Assembly: GCA_947462335.1 (NCBI GenBank)
Contig: OX381706.1
Coordinates: 12,624,784-12,688,783 of the forward strand
DNA: 64,000 bases
Direction: 5' to 3'
DNA from: Harmothoe impar
Lineage: Eukaryota > Annelida > Polychaeta > Phyllodocida > Polynoidae
A program made the translations under genes and the position numbers. Within the stretch, counting starts at the first letter, position 1. Every line of letters starts with the position of its first letter. Positions 35,484 to 42,865 of the stretch are shown here, piece by piece. Below the pieces are notes generated by a model. That model searched no databases, was not told the origin of the DNA, and was given only the letters and a program-made list of their open reading frames with translations.

Positions 35484-36200
35484 ATGTCGAGTAGTAAAAG
35501 CAAACTCTTCACAGAAATTCATTTCGACGCTCGACTACAAGGACCCTTTAGTTGTATCATTAGCGGTCCGTCGGGTTGTGGAAAATCGCGCTTGGTGGAT
35601 CAATTTCTGAGCGACGTGAACAATTTGGTCACGCCGCCGGTGGAAAAGACTTTTTACCATTACGGTGAGTGGCAACCTCTGTTTGACAAAATGCAAAATC
35701 AGTACGGTGTGGAATTCAGAGAAGGTCTTCCTAGCAAAGAGTCTATAGCGGGAGACGTGGAAGTAGCAGAAGACGCTTTACGACCACACACTCTACTGAT
35801 ATTGGAAGATCTGATGAGCAGTTCCAATCAGCAAGTGGTAGCTGATATCTTTACTAAATACTCCCATCACTGGAACGTGAGCGTCATATATATCACTCAG
35901 AACCTATTCCAGAAATCACCCGACTTTCGAACTATGAGTCTGAACGATCACTACATGATCGTTTTCAAGAACCCGCGCGACATGGGGCAAATAGCTAGTC
36001 TGTCTCGCCAGGTGTTTCCCTCCAACGCGGCGGCCCTCTCTAGTATATTTACCCATGAACTCAAGCGGCCTCACTCATACCTCCTTCTGGACTTCAAGCA
36101 GTCAACACCTGACGATCTGAGAATACGCTCCTCTTTGACATCCATACACTCTCAGCTAGTATTCGTACCGCTAGACAAAAAAAAGAAGAAGAGAAAGTAG
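35484..36200 (+). CDS. Virion packaging ATPase (A32-like, FtsK/HerA family)
   Basis: A 238-residue protein with Walker A GPSGCGKS at residues 28-35 and Walker B LLILED at 104-109. A VIYITQN sensor-like segment lies at about 134-140, followed by FKNPRDMGQI at 161-170, where the Arg may act in trans. This is the pattern of A32-type genome-packaging ATPases of Polintons, adintoviruses and related DNA viruses, which pump DNA into preformed capsids. The length is normal for the family. The C-terminus is a basic tail (KKKKKRK). The frame is intact. The start is the first ATG of the frame after a stop-rich leader, in an A-rich context. The next gene starts 8 bp downstream. Confidence 0.92.
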   Translation: MSSSKSKLFTEIHFDARLQGPFSCIISGPSGCGKSRLVDQFLSDVNNLVTPPVEKTFYHYGEWQPLFDKMQNQYGVEFREGLPSKESIAGDVEVAEDALRPHTLLILEDLMSSSNQQVVADIFTKYSHHWNVSVIYITQNLFQKSPDFRTMSLNDHYMIVFKNPRDMGQIASLSRQVFPSNAAALSSIFTHELKRPHSYLLLDFKQSTPDDLRIRSSLTSIHSQLVFVPLDKKKKKRK

Positions 36201-36208
36201 TAGCAAAA

Positions 36209-36622
36209 ATGGCTTCTCATCTACTCGAAAGACACTTTGGCACTCTCAAGCACTTAGCTAAGTGCTCGCCAAAGGACTGCTCGCATTTAATAGACTCTGG
36301 AAGCGACGATCTGATCGCAGCGTTGAGTGAGATCTGTCACAATTTACTCGTAGGGAACATCCCGCTCAGCGACAAACAACTGGACAAGCTTCGAGAATCG
36401 GCTGACGTGTTGAGGGAGGTCGGCAAAAAATCTACTCCCATAAAAAAAAAGAGACGCGTCTTGGTACAAGAGGGAGGTTTCCTCATTCCGGCTCTCATAG
36501 GGATGGCCTTACCGCTTATAAAGAGCATTCTCCGTATATGTGACACCTCATTCGACACCTACTCGCCAACACTACCACCACTACCACCACCGCCAGCGCC
36601 ATCGCCACCGTCGCCCCTATGA
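36209..36622 (+). CDS. pX-like minor virion protein with hydrophobic segment
   Basis: A 137-residue protein. An N-terminal helical region (residues 1-70) is followed by a basic patch (about 73-83, KKSTPIKKKRR), then VLVQEGGFLIPALIG and a hydrophobic stretch to about residue 110. The Pro-rich tail at 119-137 looks like local repeat drift. The order basic patch, GG, hydrophobic helix resembles the pX-type core/membrane-active proteins of adenovirus-related elements, and ORFs like it accompany the packaging ATPase in many invertebrate Polinton-like elements. A role in DNA condensation or membrane disruption is inferred. Its stop overlaps the next start (ATGA). Confidence 0.65.
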   Translation: MASHLLERHFGTLKHLAKCSPKDCSHLIDSGSDDLIAALSEICHNLLVGNIPLSDKQLDKLRESADVLREVGKKSTPIKKKRRVLVQEGGFLIPALIGMALPLIKSILRICDTSFDTYSPTLPPLPPPPAPSPPSPL

Positions 36623-37743
36623 CAGACTCAGAGCAGCAACACCACTACAAACGCTTAGCGCTCGTGGATCCTGAGACGCTCTACAAATCATCACGAGGAG
36701 GTCTACTTCATCATGTGCCCACTGCTGCTAGTAGTAGCGCTGCTACTACTGCAGTCGCTGCTGCTAGTACTTCTACTGCTCCAAACCTTCCTCCTCTTCC
36801 TGATGAGCGTAGTGAAAAGAACGAGAGTTCCGCCGCCTCCTCTTCCACCCCTGCCACCGCCGCCCGCCTACCTACCGATATGGCCTATTACCACAAGCAG
36901 GCAGTACAATCCCTTCATCCCAACGCGGCATTGCACCAGGTGCTACAGTTTATCTACAGGGACTTGGACTTAGTGTTGAACGATCCCACTTTGGAATCGC
37001 GCGAGAAAATGTTGAAATACCGAAGGTTGTTGAATAGATTGCAATTTTTTCTCGCGAATCCCAACAACAGCAACATCTCTTCTTCCTACACTTCTTCGCC
37101 ACCAGCTCACCTCTGTCAGTCTGCTGAAGAAGCCAGCGCGTCCCTACTTGAGCGGTTGGTGAACCAAGTTCCCAAGAGGAATCGCATCCGGACCGCTGCG
37201 CTGTACAGGAAATTGGAGAAATCCGGTCTGGTCAAGTGGAACGAGAACGGTGCGGTGCGCGAGATGTCGGGTCGGAGAATACAACCTGAGCGTCACATCA
37301 ACATAGTGGAATTACTGAGCGACGCCGCCAGGTTCAGGAAGACGGCGAACAGACCGGCGGGCTACTCTCCGTTCACAAAAGCGCTGCACGAAACAGATCC
37401 CACAGACTCCTTGATCGGAAACTATCTGTATAAAGCGAGCAGACCTGGCCGACCTTTGGACACACGGCTTACTGACAGAGGTCGGAAACGAGCGAGCTCC
37501 GACTCGGAAGAAGAAGAAGAAGAAGAAGCAGCAGCAGCAGCAGGCTCTTCTTTCCAGTTGGACGATCAATCCTCTGACGACGACGAGGGCAGTGAACTTT
37601 TCCAAACTCCGACTACAGTGAAACCGTCGTCATATAGGAGCGCGGCGAGTAAGAAAAAGAAAGGTCGCAACCGCCTAGCGCAGGCGTCGTACACTCCCGC
37701 TCCTGGTGCTACTCCATCAGGCCGACGATGGGAAAAGCAGTGA
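36619..37743 (+). CDS. Conserved Polinton-associated structural-type protein
   Basis: A 374-residue protein. The start YKRLALVDPETLY (10-22) is followed by an Ala/Ser/Thr/Pro-rich linker (35-85). A helical region (about 97-145, with SREKMLKYRRLLNRLQFFL) precedes a small winged-helix-like or helical domain (about 175-235) with LVNQVPKRNRIRTAALYRKL and GRRIQPERHINIVELL. It ends with an acidic run of seven Glu near 297-303 and a basic tail. Proteins with this order accompany capsid genes in invertebrate Polinton-like elements; I recognise the type but know no assigned function. It overlaps the upstream gene by 4 bp and the downstream integrase by 16 bp, so the block is compact and virus-like. 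The frame is intact. Confidence 0.6.
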   Translation: MTDSEQQHHYKRLALVDPETLYKSSRGGLLHHVPTAASSSAATTAVAAASTSTAPNLPPLPDERSEKNESSAASSSTPATAARLPTDMAYYHKQAVQSLHPNAALHQVLQFIYRDLDLVLNDPTLESREKMLKYRRLLNRLQFFLANPNNSNISSSYTSSPPAHLCQSAEEASASLLERLVNQVPKRNRIRTAALYRKLEKSGLVKWNENGAVREMSGRRIQPERHINIVELLSDAARFRKTANRPAGYSPFTKALHETDPTDSLIGNYLYKASRPGRPLDTRLTDRGRKRASSDSEEEEEEEAAAAAGSSFQLDDQSSDDDEGSELFQTPTTVKPSSYRSAASKKKKGRNRLAQASYTPAPGATPSGRRWEKQ

Positions 37744-38759
37744 AGAGACTGACCAAGAAGGAAAAAGAAAAGAAGCGCGTAGTAGCTAAATATACCGACG
37801 TAAAAGCACCCTCCAGTTTCACTAGCGTGACTAAACTCCAGAAACATCATTTTCGCCACCTAAACCCGGCCGTCATCCGAGATGCTTTAGTGTCGCTGGA
37901 CGCCTACACTAAACATAAACCCATTCGGAGAAAATTTGCAAGGAACAAGACTATAACCGGTGCAATCGATCAGCAGTGGCAGATAGATCTGATGGACATG
38001 CAGGCTTTGGCGTCTCACAACGACCGCTTCCGGTACATGGTGACGGCGATCGACGTTTTCTCTAGGTATGCGTGGGCCGTTCCCATTAAATCCAAGAGTG
38101 GTGCTGCTGTTACCGAGGCCTTCCAAAAGATGACAGACACTGGCGAGAGACAACCGCGCACTGTTCAGACAGACAAGGGGAAAGAGTTTGTGAACAAGAT
38201 CTTTCAAGATCACTTGAAGAGCGAGGGCATAGAGTTTTTCACTGGCGAGAATGACGACATCAAAGCTAGTCTAGTGGAGCGCTTGAACCGCAGTCTGAAG
38301 GAGAAGCTGTGGCGTTATTTCATACACAAGCGCACGTATCGCTACGTAGACGTACTGCACCATGTAGTGTCTTCTTACAATCGCACTCACCACAAGACGT
38401 TGAAAATGGCGCCGGCTCAAGTCAGCTCGGATAACAGCGAAACAGTTTTCTACAGACAAGATCTCCCAACTAACAAACAAATCGACGAAATATGGAAAAA
38501 GAAGAAAAAAACAAAGACGTCTGCCGTCGACGTCATCGCTCCGGGTGACAGAGTGAGGATGTTGAGAACTAAAGGCGCCTTTGACAAAGGGTACGAGGGA
38601 AACTGGCGCGAGGAAGTAGTCGATGTTGCTAAAACGTTGGGAAGCAGAGGGTTTGAGCTAAAAGACGACAACGGCGAGGAGATAAAAGGCGTCTTCTACC
38701 CAGAAGAGGTTCAGAAGGTGTACAAGAGTCGTTACGACAACAACTACCTGATAGACTAG
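37728..38759 (+). CDS. Retrovirus-like integrase (rve family) of the Polinton-like element
   Basis: A 343-residue protein. The RNase-H-fold core carries the catalytic triad D87 (WQIDLMDM), D149 (QTDKGKEF) and E184 (LVERLNRSL), the last two separated by 34 residues, as in retroviral-type integrases. An SH3-like C-terminal region follows (GDRVRMLRTKGAF to FYPEEVQKVY). It would cut and join the element ends, producing the 6-bp duplication seen. TAG ends the frame at 38757-38759, but the same frame continues for 34 codons to 38864 with the end of a chromodomain (VRWLDYDDKFNEWIP), so this copy is a nonsense mutant or uses readthrough. No HHCC zinc-binding set is visible at the N-terminus. It starts within the 3' end of the previous gene. 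Confidence 0.9.
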   Translation: MGKAVKRLTKKEKEKKRVVAKYTDVKAPSSFTSVTKLQKHHFRHLNPAVIRDALVSLDAYTKHKPIRRKFARNKTITGAIDQQWQIDLMDMQALASHNDRFRYMVTAIDVFSRYAWAVPIKSKSGAAVTEAFQKMTDTGERQPRTVQTDKGKEFVNKIFQDHLKSEGIEFFTGENDDIKASLVERLNRSLKEKLWRYFIHKRTYRYVDVLHHVVSSYNRTHHKTLKMAPAQVSSDNSETVFYRQDLPTNKQIDEIWKKKKKTKTSAVDVIAPGDRVRMLRTKGAFDKGYEGNWREEVVDVAKTLGSRGFELKDDNGEEIKGVFYPEEVQKVYKSRYDNNYLID

Positions 38760-38864
38760 GTGTTGCGACGCAAGACCGTCGACGGTAAAGAGCTAGCTTT
38801 CGTACGTTGGTTAGATTACGACGACAAGTTCAACGAATGGATCCCCGTCCAAAAAATAACGTAG
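38760..38864 (+). pseudogene. Chromodomain tail of the integrase, after an in-frame TAG
   Basis: This 35-codon extension is in frame directly after the integrase stop and ends with its own TAG. It reads as the C-terminal half of a chromodomain (DGKELAFVRWLDYDDKFNEW, then IPVQ), which Polinton integrases usually carry for binding modified chromatin. The minor capsid gene starts 6 bp further on, so the extension fills exactly the available space. Confidence 0.8.
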
Positions 38865-38870
38865 AAAAAA

Positions 38871-39867
38871 ATGAACATCACCCTACCTAGCAACAGCTCT
38901 ATGGAGTATTATCCTGACAACAGCTTGACGTCTTTCCGAACTCACTTCGACTCGCCGCTCCTTCTGCCCGAAGCGTACGAAGCGGCTCTGACTGAGATCA
39001 TCCTCCCTACAGAATGGAGTAACGTGCACGACGACGACTTGATCATCGTTGTTCCTCTGCGCACGAAGGGTTCACTAGCTGAGGCGATGAACGTTTTAAA
39101 AGACGCTAAATTCCACGAAAGAAGAAAAACCGCACGTAGACTGGAGGGGAATGAAAGACGCGAACGGTCTGAGCAAGCTAATCCTCAGCGAAAAATACCC
39201 GCTGAGTGTGAAGGAAGCGAGCTATGTAACGGTGGAAGAGATGTCAGACACGTCGGAAGAGCAGCGATTGAAACCGGAAACAAAAAGGTTCAAGAGAGAG
39301 GTCGACTTGAGACAGACGAATGCCGTATACAAGCAGTTCTTGTCCCCGGCCGTGAAGAAGAAGGCGATCAGCGATCAAGCAAGACAGATGATCGAAAAGA
39401 TGGAGAAAGACATAAAAAATGCGCACTTTGATGCCAAACATATTCAAGATACCTCCTATTTTCACCGGAAGCAACTACACCCTAGTCGAGCGCTTGAGTG
39501 AGACATTGCGAGATGACAGACTAGGGGGCTCCAGCTTCCTGCTCAAACCGATGGAGATCTTATCGTACGACTCCAAGACGAAACGCGTCACTATCAAACC
39601 GCCGAGACACTGTGCTATCCTGCTGACTCAGCATCTCGCATGTGTTCTAGGCTTCCGAGAGAAGACGTGTTTCGCGTCGCCGACTACCGGCGCCTACTCG
39701 ATGGATGTTTTCGGGGACGTGCACTCTGTGTACATATACACCGACATGATCCAGGAGAGAGGTTTACCGAGGTCGGCATCTATTTAAGAGAACGATCCGG
39801 CCATTCCATCCCATTCAGTAGAGGCGAGGTGACCGTGACACTTCATCTGAGACCTATTGAGCGCTAA
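38871..39867 (+). pseudogene. Minor capsid (penton-like) gene with three frameshifts
   Basis: The N-terminal segment (MNITLPSNSSMEYYPDNSLT, then ALTEIILPTEW) is typical of the minor capsid/penton-like protein that accompanies the major capsid gene in invertebrate Polinton-like elements. Coherent coding then changes frame near 39105-39115, again near 39480-39500 and again near 39770, ending with YLRERSGHSIPFSRGEV and the stop at 39867. Segments in the different frames are all compositionally coding-like and follow one another without gaps, so one ancestral gene of roughly 330 codons is broken at three places. In the virion this protein would occupy the five-fold vertices. Assembly error is an alternative to real mutation. 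Confidence 0.7.
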
Positions 39868-39878
39868 AACAAAAGAAA

Positions 39879-40296
39879 ATGATGCGTGAACGCGTTCCGT
39901 ACTTTCCACCCAAGCGCACCGTCGGCAGAGGGTACAGCGATTACTACAACGCGCAGCTGGGCAACGGCATCAACGTGTACAGCGGGCGCTCTTTCCAGAG
40001 CGGGCACGGTTTGGGCGGCGCTCTGTTAGGTCTGATGCGCTCGGCTACCCCGCTATTGAAGTCAGTAGGGAAAAACGCTGCTCCGCGCCGGTGTGGGTGT
40101 AGCTAAAGATGTGCTGGCGGGTCGGACTTTAAAGAGCAGCGTGAAAGACCGAGGCGCAGGCGCTCTGAAGAGACTGGCGAGTACGGCGTTCTCAGGAGGA
40201 AAGAAAACTGGCGCGTCTAAGAAACGTCGCCGACGTTCTCCTCAGACGGGCGGTGGCTCTTGCAAGAGACGTAGAGGGGATGTATTCGACCGGTAA
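39879..40296 (+). pseudogene. pVI-like small virion protein, frameshifted
   Basis: The first frame (39879-40106) starts with a Tyr-rich segment and continues into a Gly-rich hydrophobic stretch (GHGLGGALLGLMRSATPLLK). Between about 40081 and 40093 coding passes to the next frame (VGVAKDVLAGRTLKSSVKDR), which ends in a strongly basic tail (KKRRRRSP, CKRRRGDVF). The pattern of amphipathic or hydrophobic N-terminal region, alpha-helical middle and basic C-terminus matches the small protein found between the minor and major capsid genes in such elements, often compared with adenoviral pVI. One single-base indel accounts for the break. The role in membrane lysis or core attachment is inferred from position and character only. 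Confidence 0.6.
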
Positions 40297-40350
40297 GCGC
40301 CTAGGCGCTTAGGTATAAATAAAAAGACCTGGAGGCGGCCGGCGTCAGTC
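40295..40350 (+). promoter_or_regulatory. Core promoter of the major capsid gene
   Basis: A perfect 16-bp palindrome AAGCGCCTAGGCGCTT (40295-40310) is followed by TATAAATA (40314-40321) and, 31 bp after the start of that box, an initiator-like TCAGTC (40345-40350). The capsid ATG is at 40377. The TATA segment also contains AATAAA, so it could double as a polyadenylation signal for the upstream genes. Confidence 0.6.
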
Positions 40351-40376
40351 TGTCGTCCGCGTGAAGAGAGAACACA

Positions 40377-41684
40377 ATGGCTTACGTACACGAGAGCAGT
40401 AACGAGTGCGCGCTCTCTGAGCTTGACCTGCACACCGTAGCGCCGACTCAGACTACTATCTTAAAGTCGTCTTTCCTCGGGATAGAAACAAAAAACTCTT
40501 TAGAGGATGGAGGTAACATAAATTTCACCATCAACAAGTCGCAAGAGTACACAGACCTGAACGAGAATTACCTTCATCTGGAATGTCAAGTGCTGAAAGC
40601 GAACGGGGCGGCGCTAGAGGACACCGACGTGGTAGCTCCGGTGAACAACTTGGCTCACTCGCTCTTCAAAGACGTCCAAGTCTCCATCGGGGGTTTCAAA
40701 GTGTCTGGCAACACCAAGACCTACCCTTACCGAGCTTACTTGGAAGGGTTACTCAATTACAACAAAGACGTGATGCGCGGCGTCATGAGCGCCCAGGGGT
40801 GGCATGAAGATACGCCTGGTCAGTTTGACACGTTGACTAACGCGAATACGGGGTACGCTGCGCGCAGGAAGCTAATCTCCAACCAGCGCTTTTCGCTGAT
40901 GGCGCGACTGCACTTTGACCTGGCTCATCAACCGAAGCTCATCGTTGGAGAGACAGAAATCAATCTCACTCTGAAACAGGCAGTGCCCTCTTTCTATCTG
41001 ATGTGCGCCCCTGACGCAGGCTACAAATTGAAGATCTACAAAGCAAAGCTCTACGTGCGACGTGTGTTGGTGGCGGACGCTGTAGTGGAAACGCACGAAA
41101 GAGCAGTGATAGAACACGGCCCCTTCGACTACCCGGTGAACAGAGTGGAGGTGACGACGTACGCCATCCCTCAAGGTAACAGAGATCACAGCTACACGCA
41201 CTCCAACACAGGCCAGCTTCCCAAGTCGATGATGATTTGCTTCCTGGACCACGACGCCTTCAACGGTAACTACAACAAGAACCCGTTCGAGATGAAGCAT
41301 TACGACATCAGCTCGCTTCAAGTGGTAGTGAACGATCAGAAGGTGCCGAACGACGCTTACGTGCCCGACTTTAAAACCAAAGCGGCCGTGAGAGAGTACT
41401 TGGCGCTACACACGGAAACGGGGATGTACAAGGGCGCGCGCTCCTGTGGTATTTCATACGAGCAATTCCTGAACGGTTACACGGTGTTCCCCCTCGATTT
41501 AACCCCAGACAGATCGCACGACGGGTGTCGCGTGAACCTTATAAGAGCGGGTCAGCTGAGGGTGGAAGTCAGTTTCCGCTCGGCGCTACAAGCGACAACA
41601 ACGGTGCTACTCTACTTAGTGTACGACAACGTCGTCGAGCTGACCAGAGATCGACATCCCATCACCGACTACCACATGAACTGA
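40377..41684 (+). CDS. Major capsid protein (double jelly-roll hexon type)
   Basis: A 435-residue intact protein. Conserved stretches include FTINKSQEYTDLNENYLHLE (about residues 51-70), PVNNLAHSLFKDVQVSIGG (about 87-105), SGNTKTYPYRAYLEGLLNY (about 110-128) and, in the second half, FDYPVNRVEVT and QFLNGYTVFPLDLTPD. These match the major capsid proteins of Polintons and adintoviruses, which in animal genomes are often labelled F54H12.2-like. The protein forms the trimeric capsomers of an icosahedral shell. It has its own TATA/initiator promoter, consistent with high-level late expression. The ATG context ACACAATGG is favourable. The protease gene starts 24 bp downstream. No frame damage is seen, in contrast to the two genes just upstream. 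Confidence 0.9.
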   Translation: MAYVHESSNECALSELDLHTVAPTQTTILKSSFLGIETKNSLEDGGNINFTINKSQEYTDLNENYLHLECQVLKANGAALEDTDVVAPVNNLAHSLFKDVQVSIGGFKVSGNTKTYPYRAYLEGLLNYNKDVMRGVMSAQGWHEDTPGQFDTLTNANTGYAARRKLISNQRFSLMARLHFDLAHQPKLIVGETEINLTLKQAVPSFYLMCAPDAGYKLKIYKAKLYVRRVLVADAVVETHERAVIEHGPFDYPVNRVEVTTYAIPQGNRDHSYTHSNTGQLPKSMMICFLDHDAFNGNYNKNPFEMKHYDISSLQVVVNDQKVPNDAYVPDFKTKAAVREYLALHTETGMYKGARSCGISYEQFLNGYTVFPLDLTPDRSHDGCRVNLIRAGQLRVEVSFRSALQATTTVLLYLVYDNVVELTRDRHPITDYHMN

Positions 41685-41708
41685 AGACAAGACAGCAGTA
41701 CTTAGCGT

Positions 41709-42161
41709 ATGAATACGCTTGAAATAAGTAGAGTGTTGAAGGAAAACGTTCACACAAAACATCGTTCCCTAGGTGTTTTCTCTTGTGACACTATTCCGAA
41801 GCACCCTATCAAAGACACTTGTTTCGTGAGCAACACAGATCCGCAACATTTACCAGGTCAGCATTGGGTAGCGTTTTACGTGTCGAGCACGGGTGAAGTG
41901 TACTACTTTGATTCCTTCGGCTTACCGCCGCTGAGTGCGGAGTTCTTGTCTTTCGTGGAACGCTCTGCTCCGTTCAAGTGGCAAAGAAACCGCGTTCAAC
42001 TACAAGACACTTCTGCTGACACCTGTGGACCTCATTGCGTTCATTTCCTAATTGAAGCATGTCTAACAAGAAACCCCAAGAAGTGCGTCATGCGAATGAG
42101 CAAAATCCCAAAGCTGAGCGACCGGACAGTGAGTCAGAAGCTATCGATGATGATGTTGTGA
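41709..42161 (+). CDS. Adenain-like cysteine protease (maturation protease)
   Basis: A 150-residue protein with the Ulp1/adenain active site: His52 (LPGQHWVAFYV), Asp68 (EVYYFDSFG), a Gln at about 99 (RVQLQD) for the oxyanion hole and the nucleophile Cys106 (DTCGPHCVHFL). It is shorter than adenovirus protease by about 50 residues, mainly at the C-terminus, but the catalytic core is complete. It would cleave virion precursors during maturation. The last 100 bp overlap another frame (42059-42361) that could be a separate small gene. The frame is intact. Confidence 0.9.
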   Translation: MNTLEISRVLKENVHTKHRSLGVFSCDTIPKHPIKDTCFVSNTDPQHLPGQHWVAFYVSSTGEVYYFDSFGLPPLSAEFLSFVERSAPFKWQRNRVQLQDTSADTCGPHCVHFLIEACLTRNPKKCVMRMSKIPKLSDRTVSQKLSMMML

Positions 42162-42361
42162 CAGAAAAAACGGGTTGTTGCGATGGCGGACGTTTCGTGG
42201 AAGCAAAGATTCTCTGCCTTGCCGAAATGGTGTTGGATTTATCCCAAGTCGTGCAATGTCTATTGGAGAGAGGCCGTCAGGGGTGTGGTGCGAGTGACGG
42301 CGGCGTGAGACTTTGCAGTCTGTTCGGTTGCAAATCGAAGAAGAAAGCTAAAAAAGCATAA
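42059..42361 (+). CDS. Small ORF overlapping the protease end
   Basis: A 100-residue frame starting inside the protease gene and ending in a Lys-rich tail (CKSKKKAKKA). The N-terminal third is polar and acidic (ERPDSESEAIDDDVVTE); a helical stretch AKILCLAEMVLDLSQVVQCL follows, with several Cys. No family recognised. Support for it is that the frame stays open to just before the presumed polyadenylation region; against it is the overlap. It may instead be frameshifted protease sequence. Confidence 0.4.
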   Translation: MSNKKPQEVRHANEQNPKAERPDSESEAIDDDVVTEKTGCCDGGRFVEAKILCLAEMVLDLSQVVQCLLERGRQGCGASDGGVRLCSLFGCKSKKKAKKA

Positions 42362-42384
42362 ACTTGTGTGTTTTTGATTAAAAT

Positions 42385-42396
42385 GAAAATAAAAAT
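42385..42396 (+). terminator. Likely polyadenylation signal
   Basis: A-rich segment containing AATAAA (in TGAAAATAAAAAT) just downstream of the last rightward ORF and before the right inverted repeat, the expected place for the 3' end of the rightward transcripts. Confidence 0.45.
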
Positions 42397-42419
42397 TAAA
42401 ATGAAAAAAAAAGAGAAAA

Positions 42420-42859
42420 TTATCTTGTTGTGTTTTTATTTCTATATATAAGTTATATTTATAACTTTGTTTGTTTACAAACAGTCACGTGTCACGTGGT
42501 GTTGTTTACAAACAAGAGAGCCATGTGGTGTTGTTTACAAACAAAACCCTAAGTAGGTCACGTTACCATAGTTACCAGAATGCTGGCTTCTGATTGGCTG
42601 AGCCTAAGTAGGTCACGTGACGTAAGTAGGTCACGTTACCATGGTTACCAGAATGCCGGCCTCTGATTGGCTGAGAGCTTCTAAGTAGGTCAGTAGGTCA
42701 CCCAGAATGCTGGCTTCTGATTGGCTGAGAGTCCTAAGTAGGTCACGTTACCATGGCAACGGGTCACGTGACCAAATGGAGGCCTCTGATTGGCTGCATA
42801 TCGAGTGAGTAATAAACAGTACTTAAGCATAGTCCCGTTCCGATACAATATATACTACT
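42420..42859 (-). repeat. Right terminal inverted repeat of the Polinton-like element
   Basis: Uninterrupted copy of the left repeat. It shares all motif classes with it: four CCAAT boxes (seen as TGATTGGCTG), three CGTTACCATGG/AGTTACC-type sites (near 42561, 42634, 42747), GTCACGTGAC and TTGTTTACAAACA-type sites. It is about 30 bp longer than the left copy, which lost one internal sub-repeat. Its inner edge (CAACAAGATAATTTTC on the complement) shows where the nested insertion split the left copy. Confidence 0.92.
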
Positions 42860-42865
42860 ATTGTC
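42860..42865. repeat. Right target-site duplication ATTGTC
   Basis: Identical to 30254-30259; directly abuts the right tip of the Polinton-like element. Confidence 0.92.

Larger units (their letters stand above)
30260..42859 (+). mobile_element. Polinton/Maverick-like virus-derived element lacking DNA polymerase B
   Basis: The ends are long inverted repeats starting AGTAGTATATATTGTATCGG, flanked by perfect 6-bp duplications ATTGTC at 30254-30259 and 42860-42865. An AG start and 6-bp duplications are hallmarks of Polintons. Genes on the + strand: unknown basic protein, packaging ATPase, pX-like protein, conserved structural-type protein, integrase, minor capsid (broken), pVI-like (broken), major capsid, adenain-like protease, small ORF. 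A nested 2182-bp transposon (30656-32837) interrupts the left inverted repeat, so the element was about 10.4 kb before that. No frame resembles protein-primed polymerase B; the only unassigned space (32842-34491) is too small for one. Coding sequence is visibly richer in GC than the flanks. Confidence 0.93.

Noticed and set aside
40872..41321. 149-codon minus-strand frame inside the major capsid gene
   Set aside because: Antisense shadow of a clearly recognised capsid protein.
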